A stretch of 22,985 nucleotides of DNA, taken from the IMG/VR virus record IMGVR_UViG_3300000117_000161, positions 1 through 22,985 of that record. The stretch is one strand, 5' to 3'. The stretch's first letter is position 1. Every line of letters starts with the position of its first letter. Below are positions 14,691-22,032 of this stretch, in pieces. The translations under genes and the position numbers were made by a program. Under the pieces are notes generated by a model. The model had not been told where the DNA came from. It saw nothing but the letters and a program-made list of their open reading frames with translations, and searched no databases. The DNA comes from a virus.

Positions 14691-14818
14691 GCGGTGCGGT
14701 ATTGTCGAGCAATCATACGCTCAAAGAGACGAGCCTGATTGTCGGCCTGTGCCGCAATCATTTTCATTACGAAGCCACTTACGCCCCCGCCTAGCATTGC
14801 TAATAGTTCTGGTGTCAT
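14687..14818 (-). CDS. Very short protein, 43 aa, possibly truncated
   Basis: This 43-residue ORF starts MTPELLAMLGGGVSGFVMKM and ends RQYRTA. The start follows the stop of the preceding small gene as TAATATG, the same coupling used across the operon. The N-terminal part resembles the start of longer phage proteins that continue into membrane helices after an amphipathic helix ending near ARLFERMIARQ. Here the frame stops at 43 residues, exactly where the serine-protease remnant begins in another frame. It therefore looks like the 5' piece of a gene cut by a deletion. It could still be translated. Confidence 0.6.
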   Translation of the reverse strand: MTPELLAMLGGGVSGFVMKMIAAQADNQARLFERMIARQYRTA

Positions 14819-14819
14819 A

Positions 14820-14987
14820 TTAATCCTTATTTATAAGTTCTTTGATTACCTTGACTGTTGATGCAGTCATATAAATTAATGTAGCAAAACCCACAGCCAT
14901 ACCTAATGGATTATCATAACCAAGTTCAAGGGTAGCAATAAAGCCTCCTGTGCCTATGGTTGATTTGTAAATAATGTCGTGCATCAT
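14820..14987 (-). CDS. Small membrane protein, 55 aa
   Basis: This 55-residue ORF overlaps the stop of the 107-aa gene: ATG at 14985-14987 and TGA at 14984-14986. It has a moderately hydrophobic stretch at about residues 11-22 and a better one at about 29-46 (GMAVGFATLIYMTASTV), then a short charged tail (KVIKELINKD). One or two membrane passes are likely. Small proteins of this kind occur near phage tail and lysis genes and may be holin-like, but no specific family is recognised. Coupled start and stop on both sides support that it is real. Confidence 0.68.
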   Translation of the reverse strand: MMHDIIYKSTIGTGGFIATLELGYDNPLGMAVGFATLIYMTASTVKVIKELINKD

Positions 14988-15307
14988 ACTTCCTCTTCTG
15001 GGTCAGGGTCAGGTGGTAGCAGTGCTAGGAATGCAGCCTTGTCTACGACTTCGCATTCTTCTAGTTTAGCTTGGTCAAGCATCTCCCACAGTTCGTGGTA
15101 GATACCGCCTACGCCGACCTCTGTGTAAAGGTCACAGCAAGCACCGTAGCGTCCGTCAATCAACAGCACTGGGCTGATGTGATTGCTAGTAGTCAAGGTG
15201 TCCTGCTTTGCGATCATTGAGTCCCGCGGTTCTGCTGGAATCAGAAGATAGTTAAAGTTGTGTTCTTCAGCCGTAGGATTAGTAGCTAGGTATTCTGATA
15301 AGTTCAT
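14984..15307 (-). CDS. Hypothetical protein, 107 aa, downstream of tailspike
   Basis: I do not recognise this 107-aa acidic protein. It is predicted soluble and of mixed alpha/beta character, with four cysteines, two adjacent (GACCD), and it ends in an acidic Pro-rich tail (DPDPEEEV). Its start follows the tailspike stop as TAATTATG, so the two are translationally coupled. A chaperone or assembly protein for the spike is a reasonable guess, because such small genes often follow the fibre they fold. There is no direct evidence for this. Confidence 0.62.
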   Translation of the reverse strand: MNLSEYLATNPTAEEHNFNYLLIPAEPRDSMIAKQDTLTTSNHISPVLLIDGRYGACCDLYTEVGVGGIYHELWEMLDQAKLEECEVVDKAAFLALLPPDPDPEEEV

Positions 15308-15309
15308 AA

Positions 15310-17751
15310 TTAGATTGCTGCGATTTCTGTGATTAAGGTGTCTTGCAAGCCTTCTAGGGTAGCGAGGTCAAGCGCAGGGCCGTAGTGATAAGTAGCAATA
15401 CGGGATGCGTTTTTAGAGTTGCCCGTACCCCACGCAAATACACTAACGCCAGTTCCAGTTGGAGCAATTGAGGCTTTTAAGGCAGTGCCGCTGGTAGTGT
15501 TGACTAAATATTCATACTCAGTGCCGACAGTTCTGGTCTGGCCAATGAAATTTGCAGCAGTATCGGGGCTGACATTAATCTGAGACGAACTATTGTTGTT
15601 GGTCGAAAATTTAACTACGTTATTTGTAGAACCTGACCTATGGGCAATACGTGGTGAACCCATCCAGTAAGCATTATCAAGGTAAACAGGATCAGTAACC
15701 CACGAACTCATTGAGTAATCGTTCTGAGCAGTTGCGTTATCCAATACTCCAGTAGAGATATACTTGGTCGAGGCATCACCTTTCAGACCAGTCAACTGAT
15801 CCAAGTCAGCTGCAACAAAGTTGTTGTTGGTCAGCGTCGGCATTCCATCACGAAGAGGAACCGTAACACCTTGAATACCTACACCTACGAATGATGCGGC
15901 AGATTCCATCGTATCCCAGTAGGCTCCGCCTAATGCGACTAAGCTGTCGATGTAGTTAGCTAGTGGCTGCTTGTAAGCTGTATAGGTTGTATCACCTGCG
16001 CTATTTAATCGGTTAAAGTAATTCTGGGCTTCCTCTGAAAATTCTTGAGGAGAATTTAAGCTCAAGAGTTCAGCGTTTGAAATTGTAACGGACGCAACAT
16101 CTACTGACTTTAATAAAGCAGAACTTCCAACTGTCTCACCGTATCGACCCCCGATTGCATTGGTGCTTTGAGGCTGAAATCCAGTGTGAGTATATTTGAC
16201 AATCTTATACGGTGAGTAGTTTGGATTCCTTGCAATCATTTGAGTAATTGCATTTGCTACTGTCCCGTTGCCACCGTTAAGAGTATCAAACGTCTTAATA
16301 TCTCTGGATCTATCGGTAAATGATGGATCTAATGTAAAATCATTTGGAGCAACTCCGCCAGTCTGGACAACTGAATCGTCGTAGATAATTGCTTGGCCAC
16401 CAGTTGGTGCGCTCCAACCCATATTGTAATCAAGGTAAGTAAGTTGATCTGGTGTTGAGGTAACTAGGTCAACGGCTGGATCAGTTATAGGGTCTGTATC
16501 ATCTGGATCAAAGTACAGGCTTGAGTACAACTGAACATCCATTGATGACACATCTGTTGCCGCTTGCTCGGTCATAAACCAGTAAGGAAAATACTGACCG
16601 CCACTTACGTCGCCATCACTGTCCACCATACTTGTATTATTGCGCATAATAATTGTTCCGAGTTGAGTTGCTACAGTTTGAACAACTGCGTTACCCTTTC
16701 CCAAGAACAGATTGTGAGCAATATTCATAGAGCCAGTTGCACCAGCTGCGCCATTAATAAACCAATTTACACCAACCGTGCCATCTTTATTGTCAAATAC
16801 GTTTCCGATGTAATTAAATTGACTAGAAACACTTGGACTAAATGCGTGATTACCTTGTTCGTAATAAACATAGTTCCCATAAAAGTTTCGATAATAATGT
16901 GCGCTATTAAAGATTGGCGATTCGTATTTTGTGTTAGAAAAGAAGTTGAATCGATAAGTATCTGTCGATACACTTAGAGGTGCTTCAATTAGAACGTCAT
17001 TAAAAACATTATGCTCATAAATTGCTCCAGCAGTTTTAAACTCAACTGCACCCTGAACAGCGTTCATTGAATTGTCAAAAGTGCAATGCCTTAGCACCCT
17101 TGGTGCGGTGGAAGTTAATGCACTTTGATATATGCCAGGCTGAAAGTCATCTGCTGGTTGAGCTGTTGGAGACCTCCAGTCCGAGAAGTCACAGTATTCA
17201 ACAATAAATCCAGCGTTTGCGGCCACCCCAGTTCTATCTAAGTAAAAAGCAGCACAATTTGTAACCGTTGAATATCGCATTATAACGGTTAAATTAGAAG
17301 TCTGTGTCCGACCTAGCTGGCTGTCAATTAGATCACTAAAATCACAGTATTCAATGTGCGGAAGTAATGCTTTAACTCCAGCAGCAGCAAAGAATCCACC
17401 ATTACCAATAACTGTTGCCCTGCTTACTGCTGTCCCAATAAAGTTGTAGGAACCAATACCAGATCCACTCGGTGTAATTGTTTGCCCACCAAGGTCAAGT
17501 GTGCCACCTGCACCAATTGCTAATGTGTATGCTCCAACCAGAGAAACAGCGGCAGACAACGTAAGCGTTCCGTTGATCTGTAGTGTATCTGCGTTAAGCG
17601 TAATTGCACCGCACGTAATACTTTGACCGCTTTGAAGCGTTACAGTATGCCCTATGGTTGCTGTATCTGCGCTTGATGATGGAAAACCACCGCCACCCCA
17701 CGTTGCTGCGTCTGTCCAGTTACCTGCCTGTGTTGTTGTATAATCGGCCAT
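15310..17751 (-). CDS. Beta-helix tailspike-like protein, 813 aa
   Basis: A large adhesin. Residues 1-100 (TTTQAGNWTDAATWGGGGFP, then a series of short Gly-rich strands) look like a G8-type beta domain. Residues about 100-560 are rich in short beta strands with Asn and aromatic stacks (YCDFSD, RYSTVTN, HNVFNDV, YIGNVFDN), as in right-handed parallel beta-helices of phage tailspikes. Residues about 578-813 form a C-terminal domain beginning YFNRLNSAGDTTYTAYKQPL and containing GGAYWDTMESAASFVGV, a motif that I recall from other phage structural proteins and that leads into a LamG-like fold. No lyase or hydrolase active site can be assigned by eye. It likely binds, and perhaps cleaves, a surface polysaccharide. 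It starts one nt after the LamG-like gene (TAATATG). Confidence 0.8.
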   Translation of the reverse strand: MADYTTTQAGNWTDAATWGGGGFPSSSADTATIGHTVTLQSGQSITCGAITLNADTLQINGTLTLSAAVSLVGAYTLAIGAGGTLDLGGQTITPSGSGIGSYNFIGTAVSRATVIGNGGFFAAAGVKALLPHIEYCDFSDLIDSQLGRTQTSNLTVIMRYSTVTNCAAFYLDRTGVAANAGFIVEYCDFSDWRSPTAQPADDFQPGIYQSALTSTAPRVLRHCTFDNSMNAVQGAVEFKTAGAIYEHNVFNDVLIEAPLSVSTDTYRFNFFSNTKYESPIFNSAHYYRNFYGNYVYYEQGNHAFSPSVSSQFNYIGNVFDNKDGTVGVNWFINGAAGATGSMNIAHNLFLGKGNAVVQTVATQLGTIIMRNNTSMVDSDGDVSGGQYFPYWFMTEQAATDVSSMDVQLYSSLYFDPDDTDPITDPAVDLVTSTPDQLTYLDYNMGWSAPTGGQAIIYDDSVVQTGGVAPNDFTLDPSFTDRSRDIKTFDTLNGGNGTVANAITQMIARNPNYSPYKIVKYTHTGFQPQSTNAIGGRYGETVGSSALLKSVDVASVTISNAELLSLNSPQEFSEEAQNYFNRLNSAGDTTYTAYKQPLANYIDSLVALGGAYWDTMESAASFVGVGIQGVTVPLRDGMPTLTNNNFVAADLDQLTGLKGDASTKYISTGVLDNATAQNDYSMSSWVTDPVYLDNAYWMGSPRIAHRSGSTNNVVKFSTNNNSSSQINVSPDTAANFIGQTRTVGTEYEYLVNTTSGTALKASIAPTGTGVSVFAWGTGNSKNASRIATYHYGPALDLATLEGLQDTLITEIAAI

Positions 17752-17752
17752 A

Positions 17753-18505
17753 TTAGATGAATTGATCTGCGCTAATTACTGCACTGTGAATATTACCGTC
17801 AAAGTATCGGGATACTCCTCCGCTTGTTTGGGTTGCCCCCAGAGTTATTTGATCTCCTCCAACTACATCGCCAACCCATTTTTGAGTTGTTCCATCCATT
17901 TCAATAACTGGCTCTTGCTCGCCATTAATAATCACAGAGTATTCGCTACTATTGTGTGCGAATATTAGACTACTGTAGGTATTATTTGATAATGCAGAAA
18001 TACTGCGGACGGTGTAAAGTGTCCCGCCAGAGTTTGATTCCATATAAACCCGACCATCAGTTTCAAGGCCGAACTCAATATAATTATTGGTAGTGGCAGT
18101 GTCCGAGAAGGAAATTAAAACTTGTCGGTTAGTTCTTACAACGTCGTCTGGGGAAAAGATAAGATATACCGAACCAGTTGTGTCCGTGTTAGTTGCTGCC
18201 CCAAAAATGTAATCATTAGAACCATCGAAAGACGCTGAGGGATCTGCCGTAAGCGTAGGTTGGTTAGCGCCAGTTGCTTGAGTTAGGTTAGACAAGCCAC
18301 TTTGGTCGTATATTGTGGCAATGGACCCAGCAGTGTCGCTGTATAAATCCCCAGCGTAACTACTAGACAGTAATGCAAAGCTGTAAGCGGATGCTGTTCC
18401 CGTATAAGTATCCAGTAATTTAAGCGGTAAACCATTTGGTCTAGCACCACGAAATCTGCGTGTTCCCACGTTGCCGAACGATCGTCTAAATCTAAAGTGC
18501 GCCAT
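17753..18505 (-). CDS. LamG-like (concanavalin-fold) carbohydrate-binding protein, 250 aa
   Basis: After a basic N-terminus (FRFRRSFGNVGTRRFRG) the protein has the pattern of arabinofuranosidase-type and LamG-like phage proteins: AYSFALLSSSYAGDLY (about 40-55), IATIYDQSG (62-70), NQPTLT (81-86) and FDGSNDYI (93-100). A jelly-roll continues to the end, with YSVIINGEQE and a closing YFDGNIHSAVIS. Such domains bind glycans. The protein lies between the head-tail adaptor and the beta-helix spike and is coupled to both by TAA-ATG junctions of 1 to 2 nt. It could be an adaptor that holds the spike or an independent adhesin. No signal peptide or catalytic motif is seen. Confidence 0.78.
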   Translation of the reverse strand: MAHFRFRRSFGNVGTRRFRGARPNGLPLKLLDTYTGTASAYSFALLSSSYAGDLYSDTAGSIATIYDQSGLSNLTQATGANQPTLTADPSASFDGSNDYIFGAATNTDTTGSVYLIFSPDDVVRTNRQVLISFSDTATTNNYIEFGLETDGRVYMESNSGGTLYTVRSISALSNNTYSSLIFAHNSSEYSVIINGEQEPVIEMDGTTQKWVGDVVGGDQITLGATQTSGGVSRYFDGNIHSAVISADQFI

Positions 18506-18507
18506 AT

Positions 18508-19419
18508 TTACGTGACCGAGTTATCAGTCGAATACTGGGTTTTAAGTTGGTTGGTGAGGGCTGCAATGGCTCCGTCCCTGCTAGGCTTCATGAGCGCCCG
18601 CTCAAGGGCGTTGTTTACATCACGCAGGGCTATGGGGTTGAAACCGCTATCGCTGTCCTGTGAGGCCCTGTAGGATCGTGCTGCGTCATACGCCATGAAC
18701 TCTGCCCACTCGGATGGGACTTCCGACACTGTGCCAGACTCCCCGTTGCCGTATGTGTCTGTCCAAGCCTTCTTGTATGCTACATAAATTGTTCCCGTAA
18801 CATTGCTTGCTACGCGAATGCCATTGCTGTCTGGGTATGCTGTTAAACTAAGTGGGTCGTTGCCTTCCCATTTAGCTGAACCCCAGTATCCAATGGCTTC
18901 ACCAATTTCTGACAATGCTTGAGTTATAGGGGTGGGCGCGACACCATCAATATCAACTGACCAATTAGATTCGGTGGGCGCACTTCCGTTCTGCCCGTCT
19001 GAGTACAAATACTCATTAGCTATAACTTGAGTTGCACTATCAGCTTGAACAATGTGCCATGTGTTATGTTCGTTGTGCGTTTCTCGTCGAATGTAATAAG
19101 GTTTATCACCCGTTGTAAGTTCCCACACGGTGTGATTTTCAAATTCATCGGCAGACAGCGTATAAAGTCCGTTGACAGACTCTACTCCGCAACCATATAC
19201 GTTTATACTGTTTTCGGTAAGAGAAATGTAACCACGCTTTACTGTGCGAGGCTCAACTAATAGGAAACGTTCCCAGTATCGGGATTCGTCATATATTGTG
19301 CGAGCTGCTGAGTTTAGCAAAAAGCCAATGTTGGTCAACTCGGTTCCCGAAGAGAAAGCTGCTCCAGCACGTGCTTGAGTTAGCCCGATGACCTCATTCC
19401 ATGTTCTTGTGTTTGCCAT
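18508..19419 (-). CDS. Head-tail adaptor protein with an extra beta-rich domain, 303 aa
   Basis: Residues 1-62 (TWNEVIGLTQARAGA, then NIGFLLNSAARTIYDESRYW) and about 165-303 (ALSEIGEAIGYW, AYKKAW, EVPSEWAEFMAYDAARSY, and a helical end) fit the helical adaptor that sits under the portal in podovirus-like phages. Between them, residues about 74-164 form a separate unit: GCGVESVNGLYTLS, then YYIRRE, WHIV, YLYSDG and W.VDIDGVAPTP. This is a small beta-rich domain usually seen in tail or spike proteins. An adaptor carrying such an insertion may also hold the adjacent adhesins. The start is TAATG, overlapping the stop of the 106-aa gene. Gene order (capsid, small protein, adaptor, adhesins) supports the assignment. 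Confidence 0.75.
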   Translation of the reverse strand: MANTRTWNEVIGLTQARAGAAFSSGTELTNIGFLLNSAARTIYDESRYWERFLLVEPRTVKRGYISLTENSINVYGCGVESVNGLYTLSADEFENHTVWELTTGDKPYYIRRETHNEHNTWHIVQADSATQVIANEYLYSDGQNGSAPTESNWSVDIDGVAPTPITQALSEIGEAIGYWGSAKWEGNDPLSLTAYPDSNGIRVASNVTGTIYVAYKKAWTDTYGNGESGTVSEVPSEWAEFMAYDAARSYRASQDSDSGFNPIALRDVNNALERALMKPSRDGAIAALTNQLKTQYSTDNSVT

Positions 19420-19739
19420 TAGTTAAGCCAATCTCCTGTAAGACCACGTTCCTTGAAGTCTTTCTGTTTAAATTTTAAGTAGTCTGGATTTACAAAGTCT
19501 GTGCCATCTATGGCCTTGCACTCGTATTCCATTTCCTTTTGCTCGAAAACATCGTAACAACCCTTAAAGCTTAGCGCTCCGCCATTGCTTATTTTGTTGC
19601 CATCGTACGTCTTCTTCATGTACTGGCGCATCACTTCATCGCGACGCGCTCGTCCTGCTGGGGACATTAACCATTGCCGACGCAACTCCATTTTTGCTGC
19701 CAATGCTGTCAGCTCATCATCTGTTAATATCTTTCCCAT
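19419..19739 (-). CDS. Hypothetical protein, 106 aa
   Basis: This protein of 106 residues has an N-terminal helical half (LTDDELTALAAKMELRRQWL, then GRARRDEVMRQYMKK) and a C-terminal half with two Cys and many Lys/Phe (DYLKFKQKDFKERGL). It is basic overall with no membrane segment. I do not recognise it. Its place between the major capsid and the adaptor is where head-completion or capsid-decorating proteins are often encoded. It is translated from an ATG four nt after the stop of a 21-residue ORF and overlaps the adaptor start. Confidence 0.66.
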   Translation of the reverse strand: MGKILTDDELTALAAKMELRRQWLMSPAGRARRDEVMRQYMKKTYDGNKISNGGALSFKGCYDVFEQKEMEYECKAIDGTDFVNPDYLKFKQKDFKERGLTGDWLN

Positions 19740-19743
19740 AATC

Positions 19744-19809
19744 TTAATACTTGCTTTTTACTTTACCTGCGGTGTTACCCTTGTGCTTACATTTAGGTTT
19801 GTTCATCAT
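19744..19809 (-). CDS. Candidate 21-residue basic peptide
   Basis: A 22-codon ORF fills the gap between the capsid terminator hairpin and the 106-aa gene. It begins MMNKPKCKHKG and ends KVKSKY: seven Lys, one Cys, one His. The context is ACAAGGACGCAAAGATTATG, with a possible weak Shine-Dalgarno AAGGA 10 nt upstream, and the stop is 4 nt before the next ATG, as at other junctions of this operon. The peptide could be a real virion or DNA-binding peptide, or the ORF could act as a leader that feeds ribosomes to the next gene. Confidence 0.45.
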   Translation of the reverse strand: MMNKPKCKHKGNTAGKVKSKY

Positions 19810-19844
19810 AATCTTTGCGTCCTTGTGGTTTATATTAACATGCA

Positions 19845-19881
19845 AGTAAAGGGAGGCGGCTGAGTTGATCAACCGCCTCCC
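19845..19881 (-). terminator. Hairpin after the capsid gene, terminator or attenuator
   Basis: The arms GGGAGGCGG (19851-19859) and CCGCCTCCC (19873-19881) form a perfect 9-bp, GC-rich stem. In the direction of the late operon it is followed by TTTACTT, a weak U tract. It lies 17 nt after the capsid stop. It may lower expression of downstream genes relative to capsid or protect the capsid mRNA 3' end. Confidence 0.65.
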
Positions 19882-19885
19882 GAAA

Positions 19886-19900
19886 CTAACTAACTAACTA
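19886..19900 (-). other. Tandem TTAG stop repeat in all three frames
   Basis: On the minus strand the capsid stop is the first of four TAG triplets spaced 4 nt apart (TAGTTAGTTAGTTAG). The 4-nt period places a stop in each of the three reading frames. This would halt read-through or frameshifted ribosomes just before the hairpin. Confidence 0.8.
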
Positions 19901-20857
19901 CGCTTCGTCGCTGAACTGAACCTTACCAAGACCATTAGGTCCAGTGGTCATCAGTGCGTAACGTGTGTCAACTGCACCCTTGTAAGAGCCACCCAAGAAA
20001 GGATAGTTCTCAGACTCAATGCCTTGATACTCTGCAACGTGCAGAAGGCTTGGGTTGATGAAGTAACCGCGATCCGAGGAAGGCATGCAATTAGGATTAG
20101 CACTCTTCATCTTGATTTGACCGAACTGAGAGTCAATGATCTCAACCATCCAAGGGATAGTAGTAGTACCATTCACGTTGTAGTCAACTTGAGATGCTGC
20201 ACCTGCTGTGCGTGTGAACGAAGCAACGATATGCTCGCGAAGACCTGGACCAGCGACCAACCAAAGATCTTGCATGGTTGTGTCTTGGCTCCACATCGAA
20301 GCGATTTGTGCGCCCATTGCTGCATCATCGTAAGAAGCCTTGAGGCCACCGTAGATGGATGCTGCTGGGGTTACGTAGAGTGCGTCAACACCATTTGCCG
20401 CAGCATTGGAGATAAGAGCGCCGATACCAGCGGTAGCACCACCAGTTGTACCTGGAACGTCAGGAGTTACGCCTTGGTCACCACAAAGAACAAACTCTTT
20501 GTCGATCGCAACTTCAATCGCAGACTTGTCGGCTGCTTTGATCATGTTGGAGATAACAGCGGAGTCTTCTTGCTCTTGCTCTTTCGATACTGCGTACTCA
20601 ACAACTGTGCGCTGAGCTTGACCCTCAAACTCGCGAACTTGAGAGAATGCGTCGCGACCTGTGTTTGTGTCAGCGCCTTCAACGTGTGGTGTATTTGCCA
20701 CAGTCTTGAGCTTGTCCATGAGACAGCGAGGACGCTTGTTCTTGGTTGCTGTGTGATTCAGCAAGCCTGTTACGGGTGTGATGTCTGCTGCCAGCAATTC
20801 AGCGGTCTGCTTTAGAGACTCGCGATTACCGACTGTACTTGAATATGTTTCTGCCAT
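19898..20857 (-). CDS. Major capsid protein, DUF5309/SU10-like, 319 aa
   Basis: The 319-aa protein has the length and feel of the SU10-type major head protein family (DUF5309). It has a disordered N-terminus (AETYSSTVGNRESLKQTAEL), a helical spine with EEQ-type charges (AVSKEQEQEDSAV, AIEVAIDKEFVL), a central beta domain with YVTPAAS and WLVAGPGLREHIV, and a C-terminal beta segment (MPSSDRGYFINPSLLHVAEY, then FLGGSYKGAVDTRYALMTTG). It lies directly after the scaffold-like gene and before the adaptor region, as expected for the capsid. The fold should be HK97-like. The ATG is 4 nt after the scaffold stop with no Shine-Dalgarno, surprising for what should be the most abundant virion protein, and fits coupled translation from the scaffold gene. 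Family assignment is from memory of motifs; the capsid role is well supported by context. Confidence 0.85.
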   Translation of the reverse strand: MAETYSSTVGNRESLKQTAELLAADITPVTGLLNHTATKNKRPRCLMDKLKTVANTPHVEGADTNTGRDAFSQVREFEGQAQRTVVEYAVSKEQEQEDSAVISNMIKAADKSAIEVAIDKEFVLCGDQGVTPDVPGTTGGATAGIGALISNAAANGVDALYVTPAASIYGGLKASYDDAAMGAQIASMWSQDTTMQDLWLVAGPGLREHIVASFTRTAGAASQVDYNVNGTTTIPWMVEIIDSQFGQIKMKSANPNCMPSSDRGYFINPSLLHVAEYQGIESENYPFLGGSYKGAVDTRYALMTTGPNGLGKVQFSDEA

Positions 20858-20861
20858 GATA

Positions 20862-21968
20862 TTATTTTCTGTTTAAGATTCTGATTTGCTGGTCAGCGTC
20901 GCGCCGAGCAGCTATTGTTTGCCTTGGATCGCTTACGATCTTTTGCAGTTTTTTGATCTGTACACTAGAACTGTTCGACCGTTTCGGGGAACGACCAGCT
21001 TTTGTATCTAGTGAGACGCTCGCAACTTTAGACTTGGGAGCCTTGCGCTTGAGCTTCTTGCTGAATTTCTTAGTCTCTGGCACTTTAGTTACTGCCGCAC
21101 GACCAAGAATCTCAATTAGCTCCTTTGCATACTCTGGGAGGATATTCTTAACCAACTCAAACTTTGGGTTAGACAAAAGAGCTTCATACTCCTTAGCTTC
21201 ATCTGAGTCGTCCTCGATCCCTAGCTTGCCACGGATTTCTCCAATGACACCATCTGTATCCCCAAGCGTTTCTGAGACTTTTTTGATCTCCGACTTGCGG
21301 TTACGCAATGGCTCTAGCTTCTCCTCTTCCCTGTCAATGGCATTGAGCAATTGATCTACAGACATGAACTGGCTTCCGAACATAACTCCAGACTCGTCTT
21401 CACCAGTCTTTTCGTTATATTGCTCGACCCGATCAGTAATCAGCTTGCGGTTCCAACCTTTAATGTTGACCTCCGTCTGCTTGATTGCTTGGTCTGCGCT
21501 CTCTACTGACCTAATGTTGGCGTATGGATTGTCGCTTGTAACAACATTTGCAGATAACTCCTGCACTTGCTCTTGTAGCTTCTCAATCTCTGCCTTCCGC
21601 TCTTTGTCCTGCAAGCGAGCTTTGGTCAGGGCTTTCCCTGCTTTAGCTGCTACTTGCTGTGTAAGTGCTTCCAGTTCGTCTTCATCAAGATCCTCAATGT
21701 CAAATCCTCCATCATCTGAAGGAACGTCTTCTGACTCGTCATCGCTTTCTTCTTCTTCATCCTCATCGACCTCGGGGACTTCGACTTCTTCTTCTTCGTC
21801 GTCCTCTTCGTCTTCGGTTTCGGGAGCTTCTGGCTCTGGCTCGTCTTTTAAACCAGTTGCTTTGTCGATTCGCTCCTGTAGGAGGTCTTGTCGGCGCTGC
21901 TCTGGTGATTTGTTCTCCTGAATTGCTTCTTCGGAATCAGGGATGTCCGCTTCTAGTGTATCTGTCAT
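20862..21968 (-). CDS. Scaffold-like head assembly protein, 368 aa
   Basis: This protein sits immediately before the capsid gene and has scaffold-like composition. Residues about 43-105 are extremely acidic with long Glu/Asp runs. Residues about 108-150 form a coiled coil (ALTKARLQDKERKAEIEKLQ). Residues 160-285 are mixed charged helices. Residues about 290-368 are strongly basic (KKFSKKLKRKAPKSK, then RSPKRS). Separate acidic and basic ends are common in scaffolds that bind capsid and portal. No protease motif is visible. It is one of few genes here with a purine-rich element near the start (AGG, 5 nt before the ATG) and is preceded by an extended -10 promoter. Scaffold function is inferred from position and charge pattern. 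Confidence 0.75.
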   Translation of the reverse strand: MTDTLEADIPDSEEAIQENKSPEQRRQDLLQERIDKATGLKDEPEPEAPETEDEEDDEEEEVEVPEVDEDEEEESDDESEDVPSDDGGFDIEDLDEDELEALTQQVAAKAGKALTKARLQDKERKAEIEKLQEQVQELSANVVTSDNPYANIRSVESADQAIKQTEVNIKGWNRKLITDRVEQYNEKTGEDESGVMFGSQFMSVDQLLNAIDREEEKLEPLRNRKSEIKKVSETLGDTDGVIGEIRGKLGIEDDSDEAKEYEALLSNPKFELVKNILPEYAKELIEILGRAAVTKVPETKKFSKKLKRKAPKSKVASVSLDTKAGRSPKRSNSSSVQIKKLQKIVSDPRQTIAARRDADQQIRILNRK

Positions 21969-22014
21969 ATCTACCTATTGGTTTAAATCAGCCAAGGCGG
22001 AGGCTGTTAGTGAA

Positions 22015-22023
22015 ATTATAGCA
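22015..22023 (-). promoter_or_regulatory. Extended -10 promoter TGCTATAAT before the scaffold gene
   Basis: The minus strand reads TGC directly followed by TATAAT, a perfect -10 with the TGn extension, in a 64-nt gap of an otherwise packed operon. No good -35 lies at 16-18 nt; AAGACA is found at 20 nt. Transcripts would start near 22008 and then contain a small CAGCC/GGCTG hairpin (21989-22006) ahead of the scaffold ATG. It would raise expression of scaffold and capsid. Confidence 0.62.
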
Positions 22024-22032
22024 CGCGTTGTC

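Noticed and set aside
19815-19850. Promoter restarting transcription after the capsid hairpin
   Set aside because: TGTTAATAT resembles an extended -10 but matches only 4/6 and has no -35; too weak to list.
20024-20815. 263-codon plus-strand open frame
   Set aside because: It is wholly antisense to the capsid gene, with cysteine-rich, non-protein-like composition; an antisense shadow.
21364-21921. 185-codon serine-rich plus-strand frame
   Set aside because: Its poly-Ser is the antisense of the Glu/Asp runs of the scaffold-like protein.
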